A stretch of 64,000 nucleotides of DNA from the NCBI GenBank assembly GCA_027604505.1, contig JADIIX010000011.1:1-64000 (forward strand), written 5' to 3'. Positions 1 through 13,317 of this stretch are shown here, piece by piece. The notes below the pieces were generated by a model. It was not told the DNA's origin. It made no database searches and saw nothing but the letters and a program-made list of their open reading frames with translations. Numbering within the stretch: position 1 is the stretch's first letter; each line of letters begins with the position of its first letter. The position numbers and the translations under genes are program-made. Origin of the DNA: Gonapodya sp. JEL0774. Lineage: Eukaryota > Monoblepharomycota > Monoblepharidomycetes > Monoblepharidales > Gonapodyaceae.

Positions 1-40
1 TTTTTTTGGGGGCTGCCGCCCCCCCCCCCCCCCCCCCCCC
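1..40. repeat. Low-complexity T/G/C homopolymer edge
   Basis: The window opens with a run of T, then G, a short mixed stretch, and about 22 consecutive C residues. Such a homopolymer at the very edge may be a contig-end or assembly artefact, or simply a genomic poly-C tract. It carries no coding signal. Confidence 0.7.
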
Positions 41-142
41 GTCTCCACTATGTATGTGAGGTCCCGACAAAACCCGATTTCTGCAATTTCAGCTCTGCGG
101 GGCCCACAAAGAAATCGCGTACTTGCAACAGCTCAACTAAAA

Positions 143-2609
143 ATGTCGAACTCAAAATCTCCCTGGTCCTCCTCGGGACACTCGCCAAAGTCCCCATCGA
201 ACTCCCCGCGATCACCATACTCCTCCTCGTCCGCCTCCGCATTCTCTCCATCTCCTTCTCCTCCACCACGCTCTCATCCTGACGCCTCTTATGTCCAGAA
301 ATGGACTCGAATTCCAACCCTCGCCCAGACCTACGCATCCTCCGACTCGGACCCAAATCCTCCCGCTCCTGCCCAGGACACTCGTTTCTCTCACAATCCC
401 AAAATCAATGAAAAGATCTCAATATGGTCCGTTGAATCTTATCTGAATGAGTACAGTGTGCCTGGTGGTGAGGAGATGCTGTCAGACTGGATGCGAATAC
501 GGTTGTGTTGCCCGTATCGGGGACATCAACACGGGGTACGATCGACACACAGATATCTTGGAATTGTCGTGCGAGTGGAACCGGTGTGAACACGGAAACA
601 CGGGTGCAAATACGGTGAATTCGGTGACCCAATGTTCTCTAGCCGTTTGGAATCGTGGTTCGAGAAATCGCTTATGGACGTTAAGCAGGGCAAATTGCTC
701 ATAGCCCATACCATGGACTTCAGTATAATTACGATACAGGAATGCAAGATTTATTTCATCCCACGGGTTCCAATATTATTGGTTGCGTCGCACCGCCCTA
801 ACGAGCTTACCTTCCTGTCCCTCTGTCGTCACACCGGTCGGTCCACCTAGGCGCGCCGACATCACCACCCTCGACGTCGACTTCATCGTCAATGCCGCGA
901 ACGGATCGCTGTTGGGAGGTGGGGGAGGTGTGTACCGCATGCTTGTGTCATTGGTTCGACGTACCCAGAGAAGCGTGGCTCCGGGTTTGAATGGGTTGAA
1001 TGCGTGGTTGTCGGAGAGATCAAGGGTGAACGGTCGGGGAGTTGGCATTTTCTCGGAGTGGTGTCCGGTGGAGTGGAAGCAACAAGGACCCACCAACCGA
1101 ATCGGAGCACTGACGCAACTTGGGCGATGCGAGGAAGAGACTCTGGCAGGCAATGGATCTTTCATCGAATCCCCCACTCACCTGTCTGTCCCCACGCCCA
1201 CACCGTGCCTGCACCGAGCTCCACACTCTCCCGATCTCGCACTAATGCCTCTGCGGTCTGCCCTCTGCCCTCTACCATCCCCGCCTTCACCCGCACTGCA
1301 CCAAATCCTCGCCCCCTTCCTATGCGGTCGCCCACCGCACTTAAGTTGACGGCGCCATCCACCGCGCCGCAGGCCCCGGGCTGCGCAAAGAGTGTGCGAA
1401 ACTCGGCGGGTGTGAGACGGGAGACGCCAAGGTGACGAGCGGTGGGTAGACCCTGTGCGGGATAAACTTTTTTCGTGCGATTTTGCGGAGTCAGAAAGAA
1501 TGGTAGAGACTCCTTGAGGTGTGTTTGGAGGTGAAATGTGGTGTCAGTCGGGTCCTTCCAGGGAGTTGGTTCTTTTCACGGGAAGCAAGCAGGCCGTGAC
1601 GCAGGTCCAGTGTAAACCACATACACGAGGGTCAACGCAAGATCCGCCTGGGTTGCCACACGATTTGGAACTTCCGACCACCGCGGAACCTGGCAGCCGC
1701 TCACACTGCCGTATCTCACTCTTGGTCACCCTGCTTTTCCATTGTTGTCTCCGACCTTGCCCAAAATCTGATTACTTCTTTTATCTACTGTCTGTCCAAA
1801 CCATCTCCAGCTCACCGTCTCCCCTCCCATCACATCATCCACACCGTCGGCCCCGTTGGCGAGAGACCCGCTTTGCTCCGCTCGTGTTACCGAAAGTCGT
1901 TGCAGATTGCAGTCAACGAGGGTGGAGGAAGCGTGGTACGTTTTTATCTTTGAGACGACATGGAGGCCGCAGAATCTTGGCAGTCCAACATGGTACTCGC
2001 ATCCTACAACCCTTGTGCACAGGCGTTCCCATGCATATCTACGGGTATCTACGGCTACCCAAATCTGCCTGCAGCGCATATCGCTCTCGAGACGGCTAGG
2101 GAGTTTTTGGAAGGGGAGCTGGGTGGGGAGGTAGGTTTCCGGGACGTTGGACCAGGGATATCACGCGACACTTTTACAATCCAACAACCCTGACAACACT
2201 CGCCACATACCGTCCCAACTAGATATCACGCATCATCTTTGTCATTTTCCTTGACGTGGATTGGCACATTTACAACCGCATCGCACCGCTCTACTTCCCC
2301 CCACCTCCTCTGGCTGAGGGTGCGTTGCAAGAGGAGGGTGAGGTGACCGAGGGAGGGACGGAAGAAGTGGAGGCTGTGCCAGTTGTTGCGGAAGGTCCTG
2401 GAAGTGACGGGAAAACGCGTGATACCTCAAGTGGTTCCGATGTGGGGAAGAGGGAAGGGGGAACCAAACGGCAACGTATCGGCGGGGTTGATGACCATGA
2501 CGCTGGGGGTGGGGGAGCGACTCTTGTGGAAACTCAGAGTGACGGTGATGAGAACGGTGTGGGAGCCGCGGGCAGTCTCAGTGCGACATTAGTGGACGAG
2601 CGAGAATAG
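143..2609 (+). CDS. Macrodomain protein (MacroD-type ADP-ribose hydrolase)
   Basis: Six exons are modelled: 143-426, 851-927, 1346-1441, 1811-1935, 2023-2130 and 2223-2609. Joined, they give a continuous macrodomain of the MACROD1/2 type: NEKISIW, then the ADP-ribose-binding stretch [35 protein letters not shown], and the loop ISTGIYGYP, followed by the final strand and helix ending at IAPLYFP. Family members remove mono-ADP-ribose from proteins or hydrolyse O-acetyl-ADP-ribose; that role is inferred from the family. The first ~90 residues are Ser/Pro-rich and disordered, and the last ~110 are acidic and Gly-rich. The three first introns are unusually long for this window (424, 418 and 369 bp). 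I chose the ATG at 143 for its A at -3; an in-frame ATG at 50 would add 31 residues. Confidence 0.88.
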
Positions 2610-2886
2610 AGTCGGAACTACGGTGTAGTATTGTGATGAGTTCAGCCTTTTGGAGACGATAATACTTGCGTATTGGTCGCTTTGGTACAAGGTTGCAACG
2701 TGAAAGAAAAGAGACGCGGATGATGATCAACGTACGTTGTCCGTGCTCGCTATCAGCCGTTTGACAATAATGCAGCCACGTTTGGCTCTCAAAACAATAA
2801 TTAGTGAAAAAAGAGAACAGACGTCCCTTGGTCTAATAGAGAATAAACTTCTATCCAACCTTCCTCACTTGGCAGCAATCTATAAA

Positions 2887-5800
2887 TCAATCAATACCCA
2901 TCCCCGCGCACTCTTTGCACTTCCTTGGGGCTCGATTCTCACCTCTCTTTTTACGTTCTTTCGGGTCGTTTTTTGGCTCCCTGGTCGAACCCCATGCCAT
3001 CGGCCCACACCCTTCACACCAGAACCCATCACATGCTACACAAACATCCCCATACCGTCCACCCTGACCAGTAGCCTCAAGGATTTTCCAACACGGCCAG
3101 CACGCCTTACGCACTCCGCACGTCCGGCACTGCTCCTTGATCTGCACCCAATCCACACAGTCACAGTGTGGGCAACGATACTCCTCCACTCGATTCACCG
3201 ACTCCACATATATCGGAACAAGCATGCTCGGATCGTGCCTTCGTTTTTCCATTCCCAAGAATCGCCTGTACTTCTCTTCGACTGATGCTGGCGTCAGATT
3301 GGCTGCACCACGGATCTTGATTCCGATACATCCAAAGACAATCAACTCGGTTGGAATAGGCGGCAAAGGGTGAGGATCCTCTGCTTCGCTCACAAGATCG
3401 TCTCGCTCCGACTCAAGGTCGCCCGCGGACGACGCGGTTGTAGTTAATCGAGCGTCGTCCACGTCGCCAGTATCATCGGTAGCCGCAGTGAATGCAGACG
3501 GTGTCGGACTGCCTGGCCTCCTTTCTATCCCAGCTGTCCCCAACCTCCTCCTATTTGACCTTCTGCCGCCCCCTGGCGTCGGTCTGCCACCCACTCTCGA
3601 TGCCGCAACCGACGCACTCCTCCTGGCTCTACTCGACGCCCGACTCATGGATCTCGACCCGGTTCTGGGCCTGGACCTTCCATGCCTCGAGTGTGACTTC
3701 GACCCAGCCACCGAACCAGACCCCCTACGCGGTGCACGGCCGGTGTCCCGCTGATCAATGTCGAGGCCCTGGTCATTCCACCCATCTTGCGAGGGCGCGA
3801 GGATACCAACGCGAGCGCCGGGTCGTACGGGAGCGGTTGCGGATGAGTCTCCGCCAAGACTTGGGAATGGATCTTGGGGAATCGCGGCAAGCCCGTCGTC
3901 GTCTGACTCAGCCGATTCTACGCCATCAATGGACGACATTGAGTCCTCATCCTCGAGCGAGTCCTTATCATCATCCAAGTCCACCACGTCGTCATCTACC
4001 ATCGGCGGTGGTACTGGCGAAAGCGACAACGACATAGGCAAGGACGGGTCGTCAAGTGGGACAATAGTCGCCGAATATGCGGATGCAGACAGATTGATCC
4101 GACCATTCGAATCTGACGCAGCCGATGACCGTCTCTCCACCATTCCAGCGGCAGCATACACAGACTCCGCTGTTGGAGTTCTCCGCCCATCATCGTTCGT
4201 TCCAGCGCGGGTTCGCGAAATAGACTCCGTTGAGGATTGGTTTCGCTCTCTGCGAGCCGCCAGTCGACGAGCCCTCACGTTTCGCAGCATACTGGAAAAT
4301 ACATAACGGATTTCAGACTACGGTGAGGTTCAAGAACCGCGTCGAATGGAGTGATGTAAAGCAGAAGGGTGGTGACGGAGTTAAAGTGTTGAACAAGTCA
4401 GTAGCCACATGTAATCCCTAAAGAACCAGTTGCTTCTGCTTGACCTCCCGCTTCCGGCTCGCATTTTGCAAACCACGATAATTGCTCTGCTGTTTGACCG
4501 ACTCACCTTGCTTAGACACACCGTATCAACCCCAGTACACCATAGCTCTTTCAGGTTTACACACTTCTCCAGCACACACCACAGTCCCTCTGCCGTTACC
4601 GTCGAGAACTGCAAGTCAACCCGAACAATGGTTGCCAAGATGGCGGGAGTGAAACCCAACGGTAAGGGTATGGAGATGGGGGCATGAGCAAACGGAACGA
4701 CGCCCAGGGGTGAGTGGAAGAGCGGGTTGGCGGAGGTTGCCATACTTGTAAGTGTGTTCGCGCCGTGCGGAATGGTTGTTGAGGCGGACGAAGACGCGAA
4801 GTTGGAAGCTGTCTCGGAGGATGTCGGAGTGTTTGTATTGGTAATGCTGTTGGAGACCGGTGCGGGGCGCACCAAGGCGGCAAGGCCCACACCCATGAAA
4901 GGCCCCCCTGGTTGAAAGAGGCGCTGGTAGGTCGGTTCACTGGGTGGAGCGGCACCTGGCACGGGAGTGGAAGCAGGTGATGGGCGTCCACCACTCCCCG
5001 TACCAGATCCTGCCCCGCTTCCGGGTGCAACTTCATCAATACCATCACCTTGCCAGATCCCTCGACCCGCCGCGCGACGCTCTTTCGCACGGCGAACTGC
5101 CGGGGCTTCCGCGGGTCGCCTATCTCGGTTTTCTGGGTTGTATGCAGAGTCGTCTTCGTCTTCGAGATCATCTGGGAGCAATTCCGGATCTATGCTTGCT
5201 GAGTCCAAAGTGTCTGGTCCACCCTCGAACGGAAGTGGATCGAATAGATCGAACACAAGGTCGTCGTCAACAAGGTCAATTTGACGAGATCGGCCGCGCC
5301 GATCGTATTTGGCTCGCGGATCGGGGAAGAATCGGATGTCACGCCAGATGCCGATTTCAGGGTCCGTAAGGATACGGGTGCGTAAGTGCTTTGAGCACTG
5401 GGCCATGCGGAGGGCATATCTGCTGCCGAGGTAGTTGAGGACTGCAGCCAGAACATGAGTGGGTAGGCGGAGGACATCAAGGTGGTGGGATGTGGGTTCG
5501 ACGGGGAGTTCAAGGGGTGCAAGGCGGGAGGCACGCCATCTTCGTTTTCTGGCGGCAAGAATGGCGCCCGAAACCGGTGTTCGGGGTGTGATGGCAGGGT
5601 TGGGTACTTTCAGAGAGTGCGACTGAAAGTTTTGAAATTGTTGGACATTGAGAATGCGTTGTTGGGACAAAGCGAACGCATGATAGTGTTGGTGCTCTTG
5701 TGGGGACAGTGGGGTCAACGGGTACCCAGAAGACAAGGGTGACTGAAGGGATAAAGAATCCTGGTCAGTCGGAGACAGTGGGGGAGATTCTGGCTCGTCT

Positions 5801-6093
5801 GGGATGGCGACGGAGAGTGGAAGCATCCGGGAAAGAGGCGACATCGACCCAGCGAGCGGGGCGGCAGCTGGAGCAGCCACCGGCGTGTTAGCAGAAGCCG
5901 TTGAGGGCGGAGAGGAATTTGCAGATGGTGGTCGTCGCGATTCATCGCCATCGTTCGTTCGGTCCTCGTGTGGCAACTCTTGGTTCCCCTCCCTTCCTTC
6001 CGTTCTCGAACCATCGATCGCGGAGACTATCGTCGACGCAGCTACTGCAGCTGGACCTCGTCCACCAAGAGAAAACGGAAATTGCCGAAACAT
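2887..6093 (-). CDS. F-box protein with Cys-rich C-terminus
   Basis: Two exons are modelled (6093-4507 and 4317-2887, intron 189 bp with GTGAGT donor), giving about 1005 residues. The first ~200 are Ser/Pro/Ala-rich. An F-box-like helix set lies at about 205-252 (LRLPTHVLAAVLNYLGS, then AQCSKHLR), followed by an acidic linker and a short leucine-rich-repeat-like piece at the exon 1 end (VNLKELW). Exon 2 is mostly low complexity, but its last ~120 residues hold many paired cysteines (CPHCDC, CRTCG, CWPCW, CVAC, CEGC, CKEC), suggesting several zinc sites. F-box proteins are substrate adaptors of SCF ubiquitin ligases; this role is inferred. The reading frame is open across the exon 2 start in the matching phase, which supports joining the two parts, but they could also be separate genes. 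No closer family is recognised. Confidence 0.65.
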
Positions 6094-6550
6094 GGGTCAA
6101 AAAACCATGACTCATTCACTAGGATGTGAGGACACGAAGAGAGTGCACCCACCAGTAGTGTGTGCATTGCCACTCTCGGAAATGGTTGAGTTAATATTCG
6201 AATACTTTTCACAACCACAAGCTCACTCGCTCAAAGTAGCTTACGTCAAGTTGAGATTCTATTCTCGACTCCCGTATACCAATAGCGCTCGAAAGGCCAT
6301 CCTTCGCGCCACTCTTTCCCCCCTTGATGTCCCTTCTATAGTGATGCATTACACTGCGATATTGGAAGTACATAAAGCGTTTGTGTGATAATGTTCAGGC
6401 AAAGCTGTACTTGAGAGGCCTGAGTCATTGGAGGACACCCATTTGCAAAACCCTTCAAACATTCGGCATCACTAGCTTGGCACAAGATAATTGGGAAGCG
6501 AGGAGTCGTCGTTTTTGTATCTCGGAGTGCCCGATCGGATTCTACCGTTC
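6094..6550. promoter_or_regulatory. Shared upstream region of two divergent genes
   Basis: This 0.45-kb gap separates the start codons of the F-box gene (minus) and the PB1-like gene (plus), so it must hold both promoters. I see no clear TATA box. An additional 5' exon of the plus-strand gene could also lie here, because its frame stays open for about 60 bp upstream of the chosen ATG. Confidence 0.4.
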
Positions 6551-9500
6551 ATGCCTCAGCAAACAGCACATCCTCGGGAATTAATTGCTAGTGAGCCCGA
6601 GATCGACAATGACGCAGATGTGGACAAGAGCTCTCCTACAGATGACGGCACCAAAGAAGATGATGGTGCTGGCGTAGGGGTGTCAACCCCGCCATCGGAT
6701 AGCCAGGGTCCCAGTGATGATATTCCGGAAGCGGAAGCAGGAGCAGCCAATGAAAGAAGTGGATGTCCTTTGGGGAGGAAATCATCGTTTCAGGAAGACT
6801 CACCAACTCCTGATACCGTTCGTGAAAATGAAATACAAGCCGGTCTGGTGTCCCCCTCGGACTCCGTTCCTCTCGATAATGACGCAACAGAGATGGAGTC
6901 TTTACAAGCAGAGATGAGGGAAATAGATCAATTGGAGACTTCAAAGGAAAATCCGGTGTCCCCCGGCGATGAAGCCCCCATACTCACTGCCCAGGAAGGG
7001 CAGTCGTCGGACTCCTCTATAGAGAGGTCCCACCAAAATATAGACTCTCTTGCTACTGAGCAGTCTTTGACAGCTCATTTGGACTTTTCTGATGATGGTG
7101 GGAGATCCGGTTCGGGCCTTGCCGAAGTTTCGTCTGACTCTGCAACACCTACCCGCCCGAGTCTTGCTAGTGTTTCCAAGACACAGAATTTGGGTGACCT
7201 GCTGACAAGAGGGAGAAATGGAGAGCGTGACGACAATGAATTGATTCAACCGCTCGTGGATCCTACGGATGCAGAACAGCTGCCAACAGTTGTGGACCCT
7301 CCAACATCAACAAGTCTTATCCGCAACATTAACTTGAAATCATTCCCGTTGGATCGCCCCCACGACCCGTTCCCCGACAATCTTGACCGCGTGATACTCA
7401 CTCCCCCTTCTGAGCCGGTAGACCCGTTCATCGCTATGTTGTCACAGATACCGAACGGCAGATCTGACCCTGTTCAATTTTACGCGGGAGGTGAGCTCCA
7501 AAAAGCGGTCCAATACAATCCGGAATAAGCTGTCTCCTCACGTGGACATGTTGTCTTTGTCGGACTGGGTTCTAAGATATATCGCGACCTCACTTCGACC
7601 CCAATGTCATTACCGGATCCCGCACACTCGCATCTCCACCGGCCTCTAGTGAACATCCCCCATCTCCTCCCGCCCTCGATCCCAACGGAAGGCTGCGCTC
7701 GCCTAATGTACGTTTCAAACTATTTTATGGGCCTCGCACGTTCCTGGCGTCCGTGCAACGGAACGAGCTCACTTTCCGACGGCTTAAGGAGCAAGTTACA
7801 GAGATTGTGGTGAATGCCGATGCAGACGCGGCAAGCGCAGGGGCTGAATATGATGCCGGGAGGAGATCCGCAAAGTGTCCTCCGGTCATTGTTCTCTCGT
7901 ACCTTGATAATCGCGGGGACCGACTAAAGCTTTCCAATCCGCGTGCACTTCGAAATGCTTTGGAGACTCACACAATACACCAGCGGCCTTACGTTTACAT
8001 TTTTGCAGCCAAAATTGATGCCAAGGACGGATGGGGCGGGGACGTCGGGAACAAGGCGCTGCGACTGGAAGAAAGGGGGAAGGAAGCCAGCTGGGAAGGA
8101 AAAGTTGTGGAGGATCAAACACCCACCAGTGACTCCGGATCTGAACTAAGGAAACAATCGGAAGGCTTAACAGTGGCAGCGTTGTCCTCCAGGCTTCCAG
8201 TTGCCAGGACTAACGTTGACCTAGAGGCTCCTATCCCACTCCGGATGTCCAAAGGCACTGCCTCCGCCCCAACTCTTCAGAGTCAACGTCGATCTTTACC
8301 AAATCCTCCGAACGAACCGCAACCACCACCGGCAGTAACACTGCAGACTTCCGTTTCTCACACCTCCCGTCATCCACCTTCCATGCCTCCGGCGGTACCC
8401 CATACGCGCAACGGCCTTGTATCCGTATCCACCTCGACTGATGATGGTCTCGCACATCATCAGGAAGTGATTCCGTTGACATCTCGGGGGAGTAGCGATC
8501 CGGGAACAGTCAATTGTGCGTCACATGATGTTTCAGGCTCAAGTTCCCTGGAAGCGTCACCTCATAGAGAACGGAGCACTGTTCTCGCAACACCGGAGGA
8601 AGTAAGGGATTACAAGCGAATGGAGCTGGCGAGAGTTAACTCCAAGCGCTCCCAGGATGGCATCTCTTCCGAGAATTCTTCAGCGTCAAAATTATCAGCT
8701 ACTTCTCTGGAGAACCCATCTCCTACGACGCAACCTCAATTCTCTCCAACTCGCATTTCTCCAACTCCCCGACTTGTAGTTCGCAAATCAGCATCTTTGA
8801 ACAAGCCGTTGCCCCAGAAACATGGTTCACCTACTCTGCTACTCCACGTCGACGACCCTGTACCACGACATCGGCGAGGACTAACACCGACGTACGAGTA
8901 CATACGCGCTCCTCGCCCTGCTAAAGTGAAGAAAGAGCTCGAAAGAGCCGAGCGCTTGCGGGCCAAGTCCAGAGATGCAGGCGATGAAGAGACGAAGATT
9001 GAAAAGCCAGGGTGGGATGGCTCCGTGAAAAAAGGACTTGGAGAGGAAGAGCAGCGGAGGAGAGAAGAGGCCAATAGAAGAAAGAAGGCAAGAGAATCTG
9101 CGGGAAGACAAAGACAAAAGCAAGATCAAGTTGTCTCAATGAGTTGGAAACGGGGGAGAGTAAATGGTGTTCGGGGGATAAAAAGCGAACGAAACCCTAT
9201 TGCCCAAGGATCTGATGGCTGGGTCGCCCAGGAGCAAGAAGCTCGGGACCGGGCAAGTGGAAGACTAGGGAAGGTAGAGTTAAATGATGGTGATACAAGT
9301 GCGCGAGTGAGGAGCACTGCGAAGGAGACAACAGAGAGACCCCATGAGGGCAAAATGCCGGTAGTTATGACAACTTCGCAAATTGCTATTCGTTCGTCGT
9401 GTCTCATTTCATGAATTGGATCTCCGCCAAACGGGACAGATACATCAAAAACAGAATCTTCCACCACTGACGACTGCTTCACGTGGCACCACCACTACCA

Positions 9501-10930
9501 GGTCACTGTCTCGTGTCACCAAAGTGAGGGAACCACCTCGCTCCATCCGCAGCAATGAGAAGTATGGCACATCCCGAGACCCCGAAGGAAGCTCGGACGA
9601 CGGAGGAGATGAAAGGGGTTCGGACCGCAAACAGAACTCAGCAAGAATTACCCGAGTGAGACGGAAAGCCGATGGTCGAGGATTGTACGACCGTGATATT
9701 GGAGTTGTCAGGACTGGAAATGATACATCCGAATCAATGTCTGGGGATGACGACGAAGAGCAGTGTGATCAGCACATATCTGAAGCATCACGCCGACACC
9801 CTGTTTTCGCTCCTCCCACACCACGAGCACTTCCTCGTCCCAGCTTTGGTCCATCTTCATTGGAGAATTTACGAGAGAATCTAGGAGGTAGTAGGCGAGA
9901 TGGCTCCCTCAGAGATTTGGATGAAACAAAGCGAACACGAACACGAGATGCAGATTCGGAACGCAGAGAACCGATCCGTCATTCCAAAAATCGCTTAGAA
10001 GAGATTTCGTCCCAAGATGTTTCGTTTGTTATGGAACAGGGCTCTCAGCGATCTTTAGCGTTGGCAACTGGGAACGACTATGACGATGACAGCACTGAAA
10101 GTACGAACAAGGATCAGGAAGATGACGAGTATGGAGCACCCGAAATTCACACACGTGATTTATTCAGAAAACGAGGAGGAAAGTCAAAGCGGACACCACC
10201 TGCTCGACAATTGGCCGGCCCACAACCGATTGTTCCTGCAGGCCACTTAAGTGGATCGGTCAGTGCTCCGCACCATTCGTTCATCGTGCACCAACTACCG
10301 CAGCCAGTTTACGTAGTTCCAGCCCAGGGTACTATGGGTAACATGGGTTTTTCGTTCAGCAACTCAAGTTTTGGTACTCCGATGATGCAAGGACTTGGTC
10401 TGATGATGCCTATGGGAATGACAGGCATTGGAGATAATGCTCAACTGACAAATCAAAATACAATTATGTGGCATCCGTCTAATGGGACTGGTGGATCTAT
10501 CGGAGGCGGAACTTTTGGATATGTGGCTGGTACCCCATCACGCCCCAGTCAAAATGAAGCAGTATGGCAGACATCAAGTGGACGCGCTGGATTTATTGGA
10601 AGTTCCCAATCTTCCCTAAGCCAGCCCGTTTTGCTGCCGATTGAGCAGCAGCATTCTCTCACGGATAATTACCGCGGGGCGATAGGACCGCAACCCCATT
10701 CTGTTATCCAGAATCAATTCCCTTACCTGCTCCCTCCAATCAACGAAGAATCAGCATCCCAAGTTAAGCTGGCGCTGATGCCATCCAAATCATCGATGAT
10801 GATCAACAAAGCACAAAAGTTCGACAACGGTGTGAACTCGCTTGGAAGTGCGATAAAGGGCTCATATCTGAAAGGTTTCATGAGAGGGAGGGAAAGCAAT
10901 GGGGCGGCTGTGCCTGGGGGTTGGCGATAG
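6551..10930 (+). CDS. Large disordered protein with a PB1-like domain
   Basis: Three exons (6551-7490, 7577-9360, 9440-10930) with short introns of 86 and 79 bp give about 1404 residues. The N-terminal ~310 residues are acidic and Ser-rich. Exon 2 starts with a compact region at about residues 345-440: VRFKLFYGPRTF, VIVLSYLDNRGDRLKL and PYVYIFAAKI, separated by an insert. This resembles a PB1 ubiquitin-like fold (basic strand, then a D-x-x-G-D-R acidic loop), but the match is by eye only. Next come basic, Glu/Lys/Arg-rich stretches that could form coiled coil (about residues 690-760), then Arg/Ser/Asp-rich disorder, and a Gly/Met/Ser-rich tail. I do not recognise an orthologue; a scaffold or signalling adaptor is possible. 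The start is uncertain because an upstream exon cannot be excluded. Confidence 0.6.
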
Positions 10931-11173
10931 TTGCCCCTATTTGAACAGAGTTCTATAAATGATAGTATTCTTCGCCGTTATTATAGGTACATTGGTTAAT
11001 TTAATGCATTGTTGATTCTTTCTATGAGTACCGTTTTCAAGATCTTCAGGTTGCATTGGTTTTGATTCGTTCGCAACTGGGCGGTCTCTATGTTGCCGAA
11101 CTGGGAGTGATCTAGGTTGATCTTCTTGTTACTACTAAGATCATGATATGACAGACCGAATGTCAGAATGGTG

Positions 11174-13317
11174 TTATCGTGCTGTCCCGTAGAGATCGTA
11201 CTCTCGGCGTTTAACAGCTAGGACGTGGAGCCCGTTGAGTCACGGAATTCTTCTACATCATATTACAAACGCATGACTCACAATCTCTCAGCACTCCGTA
11301 TGCCTCACTGACGGCCTGAAATCGCTTCGTGGCGGCTTGCTTCTCTTTCGCGGTGGAGTATCGATCCGGATGGTGTTTCATAGCGAGACCGCGGAAGGCC
11401 GATTGGAGTTCTGTGGGGATTGAGTCAAGCATTGTAGAGTATATGAAGATATATCGGCCCAGTGATCTTATTCTCACCCTCTTTGGTGGCCTTGGTGGAA
11501 ACTCCGAGAGTCTAATCGAGGGAGATTTAGATTCACCCGATATGTTTCCCTATATCTCACTCGCACCAAGAACGCACTTTGTAAAATCCAAGTGGATCCG
11601 CCACATTTCCGCTCCTTGCTTCCGCACGACCGCCTCTCTGCCTACTCCTCTCACTCCCATCTCCGCCAGTGGTCCGACTTCCTTCATCCTCCGCACTCCA
11701 ATCCCACTGAGCTCCTCTGTGCGTCTCATTCCAGATTTGCTCTGATTGGCGCTCAGCACGGTGAAGCATAGATTGGAAGAAGAGAACAAGACGAGGGATG
11801 AACCTTCCAGGAAGAGATTTGATGTCGAGGGTGCGGAAATCACTCAGCCACCAACCAACCATATCCGACTCACCGTGCAGCCCACCCGGCCATCACTGCC
11901 CCGATCATCGCCCTCCATGCCACTGTAGCTGCCGTCCATCCCGCCCACGCACCCACGATAACTCCTAAAGTCAGCACTGCACCCCCCACGCGCTCCACAG
12001 CGTAGAATCTAGCACCCGAAGCCTTCCCCGAAAAAGCAGATATAATGGTTGGAAAGGAGCGGCCGAGATACGCGACGTGAAGGGTGTAGACGGGGAAGTA
12101 AATGGGAGAGAGATTAAACCGTCGCACTTGGACGCGAAGGCGGAGGAAACGGGTGTGGTCAGCATTAAATAATCTGGCGTCCGAAACGAGGGACCAGGTT
12201 GCCAGCGTAGGGCGGTTCACGTCAGAGGGGAAAGGGCACAAGACTGTACTAGTTGAAGGGAGAATCAGAACAAATTCAAACCCACCGCCGAAGATCCACA
12301 TCAGCCTCATAGCGTTCCCGCGCTTCGACCGCAGCGCGCATTTCACCCGCGGCACGGTCTGGGCGGACAGTGAAAGCCTCAACACGGCGTGTGCCGCTGA
12401 GGGCGAGTTTTGTTGAGGCTTTGGTGACCATTCAAGATCACAGAAGGAAATGTCGTAGAAAAGCACTCACCCAGGTTCATCAGGATCATCTGTCATTTCT
12501 GCTTTGAACAGTACGGTACTCCCTAGCGATTCGGGGTCCACAATGCGTTCCGCGAGACTCCGAGGGCGTGTAGAAGACGCATATCTGCGCAAGAAGGTAT
12601 GCGCGGGGTCGGTGGCGGAGTAGGTCCGTTTCCACTGAATGGGAATGTCAATCGGCCGCTATGCGCCGGGAATGAGTGGGGAAAGTTCGTTACTGAGAGC
12701 GAGATCCCCTCATCCCTCTCTTGATTGGATTCTCCCTTGCATTCACGCATATTCCGCGACTCCATTGGCTGTCAGGCCTACCAGGCATGTCTCCATCCTT
12801 ACTGAGAAAGATGTTGCAACTCATCGGCATCTGTCAATAACTCACCCAATGAGTCACCTGAATGCGGATCGTCGAGAATTTCAATACGTTGCAACTACTC
12901 CTTCGTCGGAAATTTTATCTCAAGGCTCACCCTATCTGTTTCCCATCTGCGCGTTCTAGGATTAAATCTGCTTTCTGTGGAGTCGTATCCGAGTTCGCCA
13001 CCTAAAACCTGGGCCTCGATTTCTGCTTGGCCAATCCAGAATGGAAGAAACACGCCCTGAGTCTCTTGAACCTCCGCGAACCTTGAAGATGTGAAAAAGG
13101 AGTCGTGATATCTGTGAAATGACTGTACAGCATCGTTGCGATTGAGCTTGAAAGGAATTGCATGGGCTTTTTGTGGACCCGATGAAGCACGTGTAGTCTG
13201 ATTGGAAGGAGGTGATGAGTGAAAGTTTGCCCGAGAGCGAAAGTCTCGAAAAGGTCCATGCATTGGACTGCATCTCGAAGACGAGAGTCGTGGATCAGGG
13301 GGCGGTCGTAGACACAT
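11174..13317 (-). CDS. Mitochondrial-type membrane protein with C-terminal J domain
   Basis: Seven exons are modelled: 13317-12931, 12658-12471, 12396-12286, 12173-11874, 11803-11561, 11466-11282 and 11217-11174 (about 485 residues). The start is rich in Arg/Ser/Pro with FHSSPPS, as in fungal mitochondrial presequences. The middle contains IPFKLNRNDAVQSFHRY, FLPFWI and a LSPIYFPVYTLHVAYLG segment, a layout I recall from uncharacterised fungal mitochondrial proteins. One hydrophobic stretch near residues 280-305 looks membrane-spanning. The last ~75 residues form a J domain with the diagnostic HPD (MKHHPDR), followed by FQAVSEAYGVLRD and KRREYDLYG. J domains stimulate Hsp70 ATPase. The final exon is only 44 nt but restores the expected helix IV. 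Exon 4 could instead start further upstream through a 37-nt intron, and exon 5/6 junctions are approximate. Confidence 0.65.

Noticed and set aside
1-40. Telomere at the window start
   Set aside because: The poly-C tract has no telomeric hexamer-like repeat and is followed at once by a normal gene.
12244-12285. 37-bp intron option in the J-domain gene
   Set aside because: It is possible given other short introns, but the alternative 111-bp intron with acceptor at 12174 gives a smoother protein; kept only as an uncertainty.
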